DNA of 64,000 nt. Source: Candidatus Woesearchaeota archaeon (GTDB lineage: Archaea; Nanobdellota; Nanobdellia; Woesearchaeales; ARS49). Position numbers and translations under genes: made by a program. How positions within the stretch are numbered: the first letter of the stretch is position 1; the number at the start of each line of letters is the position of its first letter. The stretch covers positions 434,001 through 498,000 of the forward strand of contig JAHWHZ010000001.1 of assembly GCA_019322895.1 (NCBI GenBank), read 5' to 3'. Shown here one piece after another: positions 14,685 through 23,873 of this stretch. Under the pieces are notes generated by a model. That model did no database searches, was not told the origin of the DNA, and worked only from the letters and a program-made list of their open reading frames with translations.

Positions 14685-17600
14685 TCAACACCACTCCGCC
14701 AACCCTGCCTGTTTGTCTTTTTCTTTTCCAAAGACGTCGTCTATTCTTTTCTGCAGTAATTCAATTGTCTGCTTCAGATAAGGAGATACATTGTAATTTT
14801 TTGCGAGCTGGATTGTGGGTTCCAGATATTTTATGATGCTTCCTTCTGATATCGTGAATATTATTTTACCGTTGCATTTGATGCATTTGCCTATCAAAGG
14901 AGGTCTTCTGTATTTTTCATTGCAATTGACACACCTAAAAACCTGCATAGAGAATTTTCTCAAGTTTCCTTTTGTGTCTTTCAGAAAATGCTTTTCAATC
15001 ACCAGTCTTGCAACATCTGATTGGTCAACTGCTCTTATTTTTTCTGCAAGCTCCATCTGTCCTGCCAGCTTTTCCTGCATAGATGGCAGTGTTTTGTATG
15101 CAGAACATCTTATTGTATTATTCATGTTATCAAAATCGTGCGTAAAGCCCATGCCTTCGTATTGCGCGTCTGTGTCTAAAACATTGTTTATTGTTTTTAT
15201 TTTTATGTCCCAAGGCATCTTGTATTCAAGTGCAGCCTCATACAGCTCAAGCGGATATTTCCATTGTATGTCCAGTTGAAATGCCATGTCATCCACTTCG
15301 CTCGGCAGTAATACTGATGTCAATACTAATGGAGCGTCCATTGTGGCGCCTCTGCTTGAAGGAAGGTATTTTCTTGAGAAATTCAAGAAACCGTCAAGCA
15401 AAAGTATGACGCACGCTTCATCACCATCGCAGTCTCTTCTGGTGGCTGCATGTATGTATGGGTGCGCAAAAAATCCTTGTGTCTTTGAGAATCCTATTAT
15501 CCTGCCGGCCATGCCAGCAGATGTGTGGGGTGCGAGACATATCACCAGGTGGCCCACCATTTCACTTGGTTTCTTGCATTTGTAAAAAGGCGGCAAACCG
15601 TATACATTAACCAATAAATCATCTATGAAATTTGCAGTCCTGAATAATACATCATCTGAGCCTTCGTCTGGAGACTTGTCGCATGCAGGAAGTATCACGT
15701 CCTGTGGTTTTATTTCAATAACTTGATTGTCATCTGTTATTTCTTTGCCGCGTATATCCTTATCATACCCCAGTTCTTTCAGCCGCTCTATTGATGTTCC
15801 TATCTCTGCAGGCTTGAAGTGGGTGATTGGCAGCTGCGTCATGTCATATCTTACTGTCCCGTCTTTATTCACAAAGATGTCGTGCTTTGCCCGGAGTATT
15901 CCTTTTATGAGATGCTCTGGTGTGTGGTCTTTGTTGCTTGTTCCTCTTACTCCTTTTATCAGGTCAGGGTATGTTCTCATACCTAGTTTTTGAAGGCAGT
16001 AATTGAAATATTTCTTTATATCTATGCTCTGGCGCTTGTAGCCAGCGCATTCTCCATGTGTCTTGCACTCAGGTTCAAAAATCCATTTATTGCATTCCCT
16101 GCAAAAGTACTGCCTTCTTGTTTTCTTGCCACATTCCTCGCATAATGAAAATATTGTTTCTTTCTTGCATTTCAGGCAGTAATAAACCGGATAATCTGAA
16201 TCTATCTTTCCTGCTTCGAGCGCGCTCTGGAAACACCTGAATTTTCCTCCTTGCTTGCCTACAGGAAACAATCCATGCGGGCTGCCTGTAAGTTTTCTCA
16301 TCTTAGCTTTCTCTGGCCTGCCCATTCTTGCTCCGATAAATATTCCTGCCTTGTCTCTTATCTTAACTGAAGAAACAAGGTTTATTATCTCTAATGACGT
16401 CTTGTTTTTGTTTTCTTCTATTATTTTTCTTATGTCGGTTATTTCTTTTTTTTCAAGCGAAAGCGCGGCTATCAACGCGCTTGCATGATCCTTGTGAACA
16501 AGTACGTAATCGTTATTAACGACTTCGTGCGGCACTCCGATTATTTCCAGCACTCTTTTAGGTTCTTTTGCGAGTGAAAGAATTATTTTTTCTATTTCAT
16601 TGTTATTGTCTTTTGTCACCCTGAAATTTTTCAGCCATTCTATAAGCAAGCTTAGCTGGCTCACGTCTATTGTTGACCAATAATAAGTATATGCGGGGTG
16701 CAAAGGTATTGACAGTTTTTTGGCAATGCTGATTGCAGCCTTGGCGCTTATGCCTGAAGTCATAGGGTTTGCCAGCAGTTTTTCTAGAAATGAAACAGGT
16801 GACTCGACCAGTTCAGATAATTTTTCAAGGTCTATTGTACCGAACATCTCTACTGTTGCTTTTTCAAGCTCTTGTATCCACCATTCCTGGCAATAGCCTG
16901 CTGGAATCAATTGGTGAGCCCTGTCTAAAAAATCGCCGTAATTGACCAAGAAGTCTCCTAAGAAAAGTATTTCTTCAATTTCTTTCAGGTTTTCTTTTGC
17001 TTTCTTTATGCTGTCAAACTGCATGACTGCCCCGTTTTTTAATCTGACGGTAGGCCCATCGATCGTGTTGCATGCTGTCAGTGCTGTTCCTTTTGCAGGC
17101 CTTTCTAATTTAAGCTGGGTTCCTGTTGCAAGATAATCTGTTGTGATTGCCATTGTTGCTGGGTGTATTGCGCATGCTGAATATCCTGACGTCCTGCATC
17201 TTCCATACCTTAATCTGAATCCTCCTGTTCTCAGGGGATGCGTGAATATTGGCCTGCCTGCAACAAGATCTTTTATGTAGCTAAAATCTGGCTTTATTTT
17301 TGCATCATCTTTTTTCTCTGTCTCGACATCCCCTTTTGCTTTTACTTCTTTTTGCAGTTTCAAGAATTCTTCAAGAAAGTTCCATTGCTCCATGTCAAAT
17401 TCTTTTCCCCATTTTGCAAGCTGTTTCCATAATTTGGGGGCTTTGAGCGGGATGCATTCTGTCATCATGAGGCAGAATCCGCTTCTCAGGTTGTTTGTAG
17501 GAACTCTTGGCAGGTCTTTGTAATTAGATACTTCAAATTTTTCTGAAGGTTCTCCTGCCACTTCTATAGGCAGGCGCTTCATTACAAACTCTGTCTCTTC

Positions 17601-18236
17601 ATATGCAGGGAAATATTGTCTTGGCGCGACCCTGTCCCTGTAATCCTGCATCTCTGTATATGTTCTTTTTATCTCATTTTCCTGCGCATCATACACATCA
17701 TAATTGAATTTTTTTCTTACATAATCTGCAATAAGCATTGATACTGCAGCTGCTGTTCCTCCTGCATTTCTTATCGGCCCTGCAAAACTGAGGCTCATGT
17801 ATTTTCCGCGCTTGTCCATCCTGTCTTTGAAGTCTATTGTTGCTATTCCTTCAAGAGGCGCAGATACAACGCCTACTGTAACATATGCAAAACCTGCCCT
17901 TATTCCTACGCTCATTGCTTCTTCCTGGTTCTTGAATTTGCAGAATTTTTGCTGGGCAATCTCTTCAGCAATCCTCAAGGCGACTCTCCAGTCAAGTGCG
18001 CCGTATTCTTTTTCTAATTCTATGATTCTTTCAACTACTCCGCTGTCAACTATCTGCGGAGCTATTACAGAAATAAGGCCTACTACGCGCTCTGCCATGT
18101 TCTGTGCGAGCTGGACCTCTACTTGATCTGCAGGATCAAATCCTTTTTTTCTTGCTTTTGTGGCAAGGCCGTGCAAGGCTATTATGTTCTTTTGTACATG
18201 GTCAAAATATTTTTTCATTTCAGGGCTTGCTTGCAT
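14685..18236 (-). CDS. polC: DNA polymerase D large (catalytic) subunit DP2
   Basis: 1183 residues, full length, without an intein. DP2 is the polymerase subunit of the archaeal family D replicase. The catalytic double-psi beta-barrel region contains RRDCDGDEACV, with aspartates matching the metal-binding D-x-D. Several zinc sites are visible (CLKC/CEECGKKT, CRECNKW and the C-terminal CVNCNEKY/CIKCNGK). The N-terminal LSFAGPIRNAGGTAAAVSML is highly conserved in the family. The C-terminus ends QAGLAEWC, a PCNA-interacting box with W-C where two aromatics are expected. It lies one base after DP1 in an operon with Orc1/Cdc6. Confidence 0.98.
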   Translation of the reverse strand: MQASPEMKKYFDHVQKNIIALHGLATKARKKGFDPADQVEVQLAQNMAERVVGLISVIAPQIVDSGVVERIIELEKEYGALDWRVALRIAEEIAQQKFCKFKNQEEAMSVGIRAGFAYVTVGVVSAPLEGIATIDFKDRMDKRGKYMSLSFAGPIRNAGGTAAAVSMLIADYVRKKFNYDVYDAQENEIKRTYTEMQDYRDRVAPRQYFPAYEETEFVMKRLPIEVAGEPSEKFEVSNYKDLPRVPTNNLRSGFCLMMTECIPLKAPKLWKQLAKWGKEFDMEQWNFLEEFLKLQKEVKAKGDVETEKKDDAKIKPDFSYIKDLVAGRPIFTHPLRTGGFRLRYGRCRTSGYSACAIHPATMAITTDYLATGTQLKLERPAKGTALTACNTIDGPTVRLKNGAVMQFDSIKKAKENLKEIEEILFLGDFLVNYGDFLDRAHQLIPAGYCQEWWIQELEKATVEMFGTIDLEKLSELVESPVSFLEKLLANPMTSGISAKAAISIAKKLSIPLHPAYTYYWSTIDVSQLSLLIEWLKNFRVTKDNNNEIEKIILSLAKEPKRVLEIIGVPHEVVNNDYVLVHKDHASALIAALSLEKKEITDIRKIIEENKNKTSLEIINLVSSVKIRDKAGIFIGARMGRPEKAKMRKLTGSPHGLFPVGKQGGKFRCFQSALEAGKIDSDYPVYYCLKCKKETIFSLCEECGKKTRRQYFCRECNKWIFEPECKTHGECAGYKRQSIDIKKYFNYCLQKLGMRTYPDLIKGVRGTSNKDHTPEHLIKGILRAKHDIFVNKDGTVRYDMTQLPITHFKPAEIGTSIERLKELGYDKDIRGKEITDDNQVIEIKPQDVILPACDKSPDEGSDDVLFRTANFIDDLLVNVYGLPPFYKCKKPSEMVGHLVICLAPHTSAGMAGRIIGFSKTQGFFAHPYIHAATRRDCDGDEACVILLLDGFLNFSRKYLPSSRGATMDAPLVLTSVLLPSEVDDMAFQLDIQWKYPLELYEAALEYKMPWDIKIKTINNVLDTDAQYEGMGFTHDFDNMNNTIRCSAYKTLPSMQEKLAGQMELAEKIRAVDQSDVARLVIEKHFLKDTKGNLRKFSMQVFRCVNCNEKYRRPPLIGKCIKCNGKIIFTISEGSIIKYLEPTIQLAKNYNVSPYLKQTIELLQKRIDDVFGKEKDKQAGLAEWC

Positions 18237-18237
18237 T

Positions 18238-19698
18238 TTAAAATTTCATCAGTTTTATTTTTCTTGTTTTTAGGTTTATCATAGGCACTTTGCCTGGCTC
18301 TGCTTCGTGTCCTACTTTGTCCTGGAATTCTGTTTGTCCTTGCCAGCAGCTTCCGCATATTATTGATACTCCTCTGTAGCTTGTTACAGCTGCTTTGTGC
18401 ACGTGGCCGGAGATAAAAAAGTCAGGCACTGTTTCTATAACTAGAGGGTCTGTCTTTGCATCTGGTATGTATAATGTCGTGGCGTGCGATGGAGCAAGAT
18501 GCCTTCTTTGAAGCATGAATTTCATTACCAGTCCTACTCTGTCTGACAAGTGCATTCCGCTGTTTTTGATGGACTCTACTTCTTGTGCATAATAGTCATA
18601 GCTGTATCCGTGGTAGACAAGGAAATTAAATCCTGAAAAATCCTCTGAAGAATGTATGTTAATAAAAGATGGGTTGCATGTCATTATTACATTAGGCATA
18701 TCCCATATCTGCTTAGTATATTCTTTAGGCAGATGAGGCTGCGGTTCTGCCATCCTGCCTACATCGTGGTTTCCTGGGCAGATTATGAGCCAGATGTGTT
18801 CTGGTATTTGCTTTAGCAGTTTCGCGCATTCTTCATACTGCTCGTAAACATCTTTTATTGTAAGATGTGCTTCCATTCCTGGATAGATTCCGATTCCATC
18901 TATCAGATCTCCTGGTATGAAAATATATTTTACTTTGCGGGCAATCTCTTTTTGGCTTTCATCACCTGCCTCTCCTCTTATCCATTTCAAGAATCTTTCA
19001 AATCTTTCTTTTTCAAACCATATCGAGCCTACGTGCAGGTCAGACAATACAAGCGCATAAGCTTCATCAGGTGATTTTTTCAATTCTGTCTGTAAAGGAA
19101 TGTCTGGAAAAAGAAGGGTGTTTGCAAACACTATGTTTTCCCCAGTTGATCCAACTATCCCTATCACCTCGTCATTTACCAAATCTTTTGCCAGCTCAAT
19201 TAGTTCTGGCTTGTTCTTGCTGAAAATTACGTTTATTTGCCCTGTCCTGTCTTCAACTTTGACAAACATGTTTCCATTTTTTGTTATTCTTTTTTCAGAT
19301 ACCATCCCTACAATTGATACTGTTTCTTTGTCCTGCTTGTTTATCAGCCTGGCAATTGATGTAAGATTCTGCATTTCTGGACGCTGCACAAGCATTCTTT
19401 CCAGCAGCTTGTATCTTGCATTGAAATAATTAACAAAATCCTGTATTTTTCTTTTGTTGTATTCTGTCTTGTATTCCCACAGCACTTTTACTTTGCTTTC
19501 CGGCTTTTTTGATATATCTTCTTGAGATGCAGATTCCATGAGCTGCTCTGGATCAGGATTCTGCTCTAGTTTAGCATGCATTTCCTTTACAGACTCTTCA
19601 TCTTTTAGTTTTTCAAGAAATCCTGGGTCAACTAGCACGCCTTTGGCTACTAAAAACCCAACTATTTCTCTCTTTTTCTGTTCTATTTCCAGAGACAT
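18238..19698 (-). CDS. polB: DNA polymerase D small (proofreading) subunit DP1
   Basis: 486 residues. An N-terminal helical region and OB fold (about 120-190, ETVSIVGMVSEKRITKNGN) precede a calcineurin-like phosphoesterase domain with all active-site motifs intact: SDLHVG, PGDLIDG, CPGNHDVGR, VYHGYSYD and SGHVHKA. These support a working 3'-5' proofreading exonuclease. It is encoded between Orc1/Cdc6 and DP2 with only short gaps. The cdc6-DP1-DP2 order beside an origin is also known from Pyrococcus. Confidence 0.97.
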   Translation of the reverse strand: MSLEIEQKKREIVGFLVAKGVLVDPGFLEKLKDEESVKEMHAKLEQNPDPEQLMESASQEDISKKPESKVKVLWEYKTEYNKRKIQDFVNYFNARYKLLERMLVQRPEMQNLTSIARLINKQDKETVSIVGMVSEKRITKNGNMFVKVEDRTGQINVIFSKNKPELIELAKDLVNDEVIGIVGSTGENIVFANTLLFPDIPLQTELKKSPDEAYALVLSDLHVGSIWFEKERFERFLKWIRGEAGDESQKEIARKVKYIFIPGDLIDGIGIYPGMEAHLTIKDVYEQYEECAKLLKQIPEHIWLIICPGNHDVGRMAEPQPHLPKEYTKQIWDMPNVIMTCNPSFINIHSSEDFSGFNFLVYHGYSYDYYAQEVESIKNSGMHLSDRVGLVMKFMLQRRHLAPSHATTLYIPDAKTDPLVIETVPDFFISGHVHKAAVTSYRGVSIICGSCWQGQTEFQDKVGHEAEPGKVPMINLKTRKIKLMKF

Positions 19699-19706
19699 TT
19701 TAGAAT

Positions 19707-20918
19707 CTATGCAAACCCTAATTGATCTTCGATTATTTTCTTTATCCTTTGGTTGATTGCTCCTGTGGTGGATAAAGAAATCTCTCTTGTTCTCCCGTAT
19801 CTTCCTTTTGATATGACTTTTGCATTGATTATGCCAAGCATGTCCATTTCAGCGAGTATGTCAGAAATTCTTCTTTGTGTAAGCGGTCTTAGATCTGTTC
19901 TTTTGCATATTTTTTTGTAAAGCTCATACACCTCGCCTGTGAAAATCTGTTCTTTTTTGTTTTGCGATATTGAGAATACTGAATAAAGTGTTGCATGATA
20001 CTGTTTTGGCTGAGTCGTGATTATGTCTATTATCCTGTCACGCTCTATCTTTTCTTCTGCACTGTCCAAATGCTTGAGATGTATTGCTTCTTCGCCTTCT
20101 CTTTCTGCAAGCTCTCCTGCAACTCTCAATAGCTGCAGCGCGCGTCTCGCATCTCCGTGCTCTCTTGCTGCAAATGCTGCGCATTTTTCAACAACCCCTT
20201 GCGCAAGGACATCATCCCTGAATGATTCTGATGCTCTTTGCTTGAGGATTTTCTGTATCTGTAGTGCGTTATATGGCGGAAACACCAGTTCTTCTTCTGA
20301 CAAGGAACTTTTGACTCTTGGATCAAGATGATCTGTAAACATCAAGTCATTGGATATTCCTACTAATGTTATCTGTGTTTTTTTCAGTTCAGCATTGATT
20401 CTCGTCAGATTATATAGGATATCGTTTCCTGCTTTGCCTATCAATTGGTCTATTTCATCAAGAATCAGAATAATTTCTTTGTTTTCTTTTTCTAGTATCC
20501 TGTAAAAAATATTATATACTTCATCTGTAGGAAGGCCTGTTGGCGGTATCATTGTTCCGAATTCTCTTGCCAGTTGCGCCACTAATCTGTATTCTGTATC
20601 TGCAATTTTCTTTAGTTTGCAGTTGATGTAAAGAATTTTTATAGGCAAATCTCTTTCTTCTGCTATTTTTGTGAGCTGGCCAGATACGTGTTTTGCAACA
20701 AGTGTCTTTCCTGTTCCTGTCTTGCCATAAATAAATATATTTGAAGGCTTATCACCCCGCAAGCAAGGAGCCAGTATATTTGCTAGTTGCTGTATCTGTT
20801 CATCTCTGTGAAGAATATTATCTGGCGTGTAGTTTGCTTGAAGTGCAATCTTGTTTCTAAAAAGAGATTTTTTAGTTAGAAACTTCTCAAAATAATCTAC
20901 CAACCCCTTTTCTGTCAT
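19707..20918 (-). CDS. cdc6: Orc1/Cdc6 replication initiator
   Basis: 403 residues from the ATG at 20918; a TTG four codons upstream (20930) lies inside an ORB site and is less likely. AAA+ motifs are YGKTGTGKTLVAK (Walker A) and ILILDEIDQLI (Walker B), with SNDLMFTDHLDPRVKSSL as sensor 1 and following segment; HGDARRALQLLRVAGELAE is sensor 2. A C-terminal winged helix (about 310-400) includes LTQRRISDILAEMDMLGI. It binds origin recognition boxes and loads MCM. Three ORB-like sites lie in the 270 bp upstream, one in its own leader, which suggests autoregulation. Confidence 0.97.
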   Translation of the reverse strand: MTEKGLVDYFEKFLTKKSLFRNKIALQANYTPDNILHRDEQIQQLANILAPCLRGDKPSNIFIYGKTGTGKTLVAKHVSGQLTKIAEERDLPIKILYINCKLKKIADTEYRLVAQLAREFGTMIPPTGLPTDEVYNIFYRILEKENKEIILILDEIDQLIGKAGNDILYNLTRINAELKKTQITLVGISNDLMFTDHLDPRVKSSLSEEELVFPPYNALQIQKILKQRASESFRDDVLAQGVVEKCAAFAAREHGDARRALQLLRVAGELAEREGEEAIHLKHLDSAEEKIERDRIIDIITTQPKQYHATLYSVFSISQNKKEQIFTGEVYELYKKICKRTDLRPLTQRRISDILAEMDMLGIINAKVISKGRYGRTREISLSTTGAINQRIKKIIEDQLGFA

Positions 20919-20923
20919 TTTGT

Positions 20924-21187
20924 TTTCCAAACGAAAGGGAGGTATTTATACCTTTTGTTTTTAGCACCACCCCTCTGTTTCATATGGAACTTGCATATTT
21001 GAATTTTTGTGTTTTTTGTGTTTTAAATTCTTTATTTATTTATTTATTTTTTATATAAAAAATAATAATAATTAAAGTGAAAACAGTTAAAATAAGAACT
21101 GCAATATATCTATTTCAGAATACAACAAAATTAAGCAAAAAGCACCAGACTATTACAAAATGCTGTTTCCACACGAAATTAAGGTCT
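20924..21187. other. oriC: Probable chromosomal replication origin
   Basis: The region between cdc6 and the TrmB-like gene holds three origin recognition box-like sites and an AT-rich core. The clearest is at 20967-20990 on the minus strand: GTTCCATATGAAAC followed by AGAGGGGTGG, essentially the mini-ORB consensus. Another at 20924-20943 on the plus strand reads TTTCCAAACGAAAGGGAGGT. A third, weaker, at 21165-21187 reads GTTTCCACACGAAAT then TAAGGTCT. Between them, 20995-21160 is very AT-rich, with TTTATTTATTTATTTATTTT and a run of A/T after it: a good DNA unwinding element. Inverted flanking ORBs around an AT core beside the initiator gene is the classic archaeal arrangement. No gene is seen in this 376-bp gap (20919-21294). 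Confidence 0.85.
20967..20990 (-). promoter_or_regulatory. Mini-ORB, best match in the origin
   Basis: Read on the minus strand, GTTCCATATGAAACAGAG leads into GGGGTGG. It has the TTCCA/GAAAC half-dyad and the G-string in the expected spacing. The cdc6 TATA box (GTATAAATAC, minus strand, about 20942-20951) lies just inside it, so initiator binding here could affect cdc6 transcription. Confidence 0.8.
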
Positions 21188-21294
21188 CAGACTACTCTTA
21201 TTTTGTGTTGCTACTCATGAATAACAAAAAAATAGAAAGCTTTATAAAGTGTCTGAATTTATACTGGGACACGAGGACGATAGGAGGGTTAATG

Positions 21295-22086
21295 ATGATT
21301 GTTCAAAAGGATTTTTTAAATCGACTCAAAGATTTTGGCTTAAACAGCTATGAAGCAAAACTCTGGACTGCTTTGCTTTCTAGAGGTGTTGCGACTGCTG
21401 GAGAGCTTTCTGATATCGCTAATGTTCCAAGATCAAGAAGCTATGATGTTCTTGAGAGCCTTGAAAAAAAAGGATTTGTTGTTATGAAGCTCGGAAAGCC
21501 TATAAAATACATCGCTGTTCCTCCTGCAGAAGTTATTGAGCGTGTCAAGAAATCTATTTTAACAGCTGCTGAAAAGCAGTCAAATGTTCTAGAAAGCCTG
21601 AAGAAATCAGAGGTTCTAACTGAACTTAATAATATTCACAAAAAAGGAATAAACACAGTTGATCCTATTGATTTGACAGGAGCTGTTAAAGGCAGCACCA
21701 ATCTTTATTCTCATCTTAACTCTGCTATAAGAAATGCAGAAAAATCTATTCTTATGCTGACTACAGATGCAGGCCTTACAAGAAAAAGCACTGCATTAAA
21801 GAACGCCTTGAACAAGGCGAAAAACAACGGCGTCAAGATAAAATTCCTCGCACAGTTCAGCAAGAATAACAAGAATGCTCAGAAAGCGCTTTCTGCATAT
21901 GGGCAGGTGAAGAAGACAGATGCAATAAAGGCAAGATTCTGTGTTATTGACGGAAAATCAGTTGTTATTATGGCAATGGATGACAACAAGATTCACCCAA
22001 AATACGACTTTGGCGTGTGGGTAAATACAGAGTTCTTTGCGAAAGCATTTGAAAATATCTTCAACATGCTGTGGAGCAAGAAATAA
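21295..22086 (+). CDS. TrmB-family transcriptional regulator, copy 1 (origin-proximal)
   Basis: 263 residues from the ATG at 21295, chosen because AGGAGGG precedes it and the paralogue at 43.6 kb starts the same way (MIV). An earlier frame from 21160 would run through an ORB and a TATA box. Residues ~5-75 are a TrmB winged helix (LNSYEAKLWTALLSRGVATAG ... VPRSRSYDVLESLEKKGFV). A helical linker and an HKD-like/PLD-fold C-terminal sensor domain (about 135-260, NLYSHLNSAIRNAEKSILML) follow. It has a TATA box at CTTTATAAAG (about 21239-21248). An 80-bp stretch is identical to the paralogue. The ligand and targets are unknown. Confidence 0.88.
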   Translation: MIVQKDFLNRLKDFGLNSYEAKLWTALLSRGVATAGELSDIANVPRSRSYDVLESLEKKGFVVMKLGKPIKYIAVPPAEVIERVKKSILTAAEKQSNVLESLKKSEVLTELNNIHKKGINTVDPIDLTGAVKGSTNLYSHLNSAIRNAEKSILMLTTDAGLTRKSTALKNALNKAKNNGVKIKFLAQFSKNNKNAQKALSAYGQVKKTDAIKARFCVIDGKSVVIMAMDDNKIHPKYDFGVWVNTEFFAKAFENIFNMLWSKK

Positions 22087-22151
22087 AACAAACATTTTTA
22101 TATTACCTTTCTCTTTTTAAAGGCTATAATCAATTAAAAGAGGTGTTATGA

Positions 22152-22358
22152 ATGGTTGATACTGTCTTAAGAATTACACTTGCAGTTGTTATAGGTACCT
22201 TGGCGGCAATCGTGTACAGCCTGAGAGTTCTTGTATTGATGGAGAGAAGAATGGCTAAGATAGAGACGCATATTGACCGCGTCACTCAAAAGATACTGAA
22301 AGAAGAATTAAAGATTGAAAAGATGGTTTCACGGAGAACTGTCAAGAAGAAAAAATAA
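22152..22358 (+). CDS. Small single-span membrane protein
   Basis: 68 residues: a membrane helix at about 5-30 (VLRITLAVVIGTLAAIVYSLRVLVLM), a charged coiled-coil-like stretch, and a KKKK tail. AGAGGTG at 22140-22145 serves the ATG at 22152, not the out-of-frame ATG at 22148, which meets a stop after three codons. A TATA-like CTTTTTAAAGG lies near 22113-22123. I do not recognise the family. It meets the TFE gene tail to tail with no gap. Confidence 0.65.
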   Translation: MVDTVLRITLAVVIGTLAAIVYSLRVLVLMERRMAKIETHIDRVTQKILKEELKIEKMVSRRTVKKKK

Positions 22359-23084
22359 TTACTTCTTTTTCTTGGTTTTTTTCTTAGGTTTCTTTTTCAC
22401 TGATTTCTTGACTTTTTTCTTCGCCTTTTTAGCTGTTTTTTTCTTTTTAGGCTTTGCCTTCTTTGCCTTTTTCTTTGCTTTTTTTGCTCTTTTCTTTTTA
22501 GGCTTTTTTGCTTTCTTGGCCTTAACTTTCTTGACTTTAACTTCTTTCTCAGGCTCTTCTTCTTTTACTTCTACAGGCACCGCTTTCTTGAGCTCTTTTG
22601 TAAGATATTTAAGCTCTTTCTCAATATCTTTTATCTTTTTAGTGTTATCGTCTTCATGCAAAAGCGCGCCGCATTCAGGGCATTTGAATTCAAAATCAGT
22701 TGCTTGCTCAAAATTCAGTCTTATGCATTGGGTCGGGCACATGTAAAAATGAGAGCTTTTTTCTCTGGCAAGTCTTTCTTTTAACTGTGCTGATCTTTCT
22801 TTCATCAAGTTTCTTGCCAGCTGCCTCACTCTTGGGATATTAAGTGTCCAATAATAGATATACCAGCCTTTTTTCTTGTCTTTTTTCTTTATAGAAGTCA
22901 CTAAATTAGCATTATACAGCCTGTAAAGCATGTTTCTTACAAGGTTTATTTCCATTTTAGTCTCAGAGGCCAGGGTGAACTCAGAAACATCTTTCCTGTT
23001 CTTAAGAGCACGTACTACTGGAATAACGTCTTCTCCTGCGACTCTGCTGGCTACTTCTTCTAAAAGCTTGGATGGTACTTTCAT
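22359..23084 (-). CDS. tfe: Transcription factor E (TFE alpha) with a long lysine-rich tail
   Basis: 241 residues. The first ~90 form the extended winged helix of archaeal TFE/TFIIE-alpha (VARVA-like start, then VRALKNRKDVSEFTLASETKMEINLVRNMLYRLY). A zinc ribbon follows (about 119-145) with CPTQC and CPEC; the first pair is CxxxC where TFE normally has CxxC. TFE stabilises open complexes with TBP and TFB. After about residue 165 the protein becomes a Lys/Ala/Val tail of some 75 residues, like a histone H1 tail, not present in typical archaeal TFE. Identification rests on domain order and the zinc ribbon. Confidence 0.9.
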   Translation of the reverse strand: MKVPSKLLEEVASRVAGEDVIPVVRALKNRKDVSEFTLASETKMEINLVRNMLYRLYNANLVTSIKKKDKKKGWYIYYWTLNIPRVRQLARNLMKERSAQLKERLAREKSSHFYMCPTQCIRLNFEQATDFEFKCPECGALLHEDDNTKKIKDIEKELKYLTKELKKAVPVEVKEEEPEKEVKVKKVKAKKAKKPKKKRAKKAKKKAKKAKPKKKKTAKKAKKKVKKSVKKKPKKKTKKKK

Positions 23085-23194
23085 GTATAATCTTCACTCC
23101 AAATCAAATTAAAAGCAACACAAATAACGGGTTTTTGCGTATTTAAAGCTTTCTGGTAATTAGATTAACAAAAAATAGCTATTTATTCTTATAT

Positions 23195-23581
23195 TTATAT
23201 TATCTGTTCTATTAGATATCCTTTATCTTTTGCCAAATCTAAATCAGCAACATACTTCTTTTTAGTCTCTTTTAGGTCTTTTAATCTCAAAAAATAAAAT
23301 TTATCCCTATTGAATCGTATCGCAATCCAGGGCTCTGCTGCAAACATCTTTGCATACAGCAAAAGCTGCTTTATCTCTTCTTTTTCAAAATACTGGTACT
23401 TGCTTTTAGTTGATTTGCACTCTATTGCCAGCTTTCTTGTTGCATTTCCAGCAATTATGTCTGGCGCAGGATATTTCATTGATCCAGAGCCAGCTACTCT
23501 GCAGGCAGTCCAGCCCGGAATCTTCCAAAATGAGTGTATTATTTCCCTTTCAGCATTGATTCCCTTGCTTTTCCTGCTCAT
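23195..23581 (-). CDS. hjc: Holliday junction resolvase Hjc
   Basis: 128 residues. The Hjc/PD-(D/E)XK residues are in place: an N-terminal GINAEREIIHSF (Glu), RVAGSGS, then YPAPDIIA (Asp) and LAIECKSTK (Glu and Lys). Hjc cuts four-way junctions in recombination and fork repair. It has an independent, AT-rich upstream region shared divergently with the histone gene. Confidence 0.95.
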   Translation of the reverse strand: MSRKSKGINAEREIIHSFWKIPGWTACRVAGSGSMKYPAPDIIAGNATRKLAIECKSTKSKYQYFEKEEIKQLLLYAKMFAAEPWIAIRFNRDKFYFLRLKDLKETKKKYVADLDLAKDKGYLIEQII

Positions 23582-23663
23582 AATTATTTATTTTATTCTG
23601 GGTTTTATATTTCTTTTTGTTTGTAGCGAAACATTTAAAAGAAAAACCTTTTTTCCTTGCTTT

Positions 23664-23873
23664 ATGGCAAAGCGTTCAATTCCATTGGCTGCAATGGAAA
23701 AGATTCTAAAGCAGGCAGGAGCTTCAAGAGTGAGTGACAAGGCAAAGATTGCTTTGCGGGATGTTCTTGAAGAGTGTGTAGAGCAGATTTCAAATGATGC
23801 AATCCGTTTTGCAGCTCATGCTGGCAGAAAAACCATAAAAGCAGGAGATATCAAATTAGCTCTTAAAAAGTAA
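23664..23873 (+). CDS. Archaeal histone
   Basis: 69 residues, a single histone fold: SIPLAAMEKILKQAGASRVS, an AKIALRDVLEE helix 2 and the HAGRKTIKAGDIKLAL end, all typical of HMf-type histones. It forms dimers and larger assemblies that wrap DNA. A TATA box (ACATTTAAAAG, about 23631-23641) lies 25-28 bp before the ATG and no ribosome binding site is seen, so it is leaderless. A much longer reading from 23310 lies over hjc and is rejected. It overlaps the end of the RNase Z gene by 11 bases. Confidence 0.97.
   Translation: MAKRSIPLAAMEKILKQAGASRVSDKAKIALRDVLEECVEQISNDAIRFAAHAGRKTIKAGDIKLALKK

Noticed and set aside
21001..21060. AT-rich run as a terminator only
   Set aside because: A terminator would not need the flanking inverted ORBs; an unwinding element of an origin explains both.
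23310..23663. N-terminal extension of the histone gene
   Set aside because: It is antisense to hjc; the ATG at 23664 gives a canonical histone with a well-placed TATA box.
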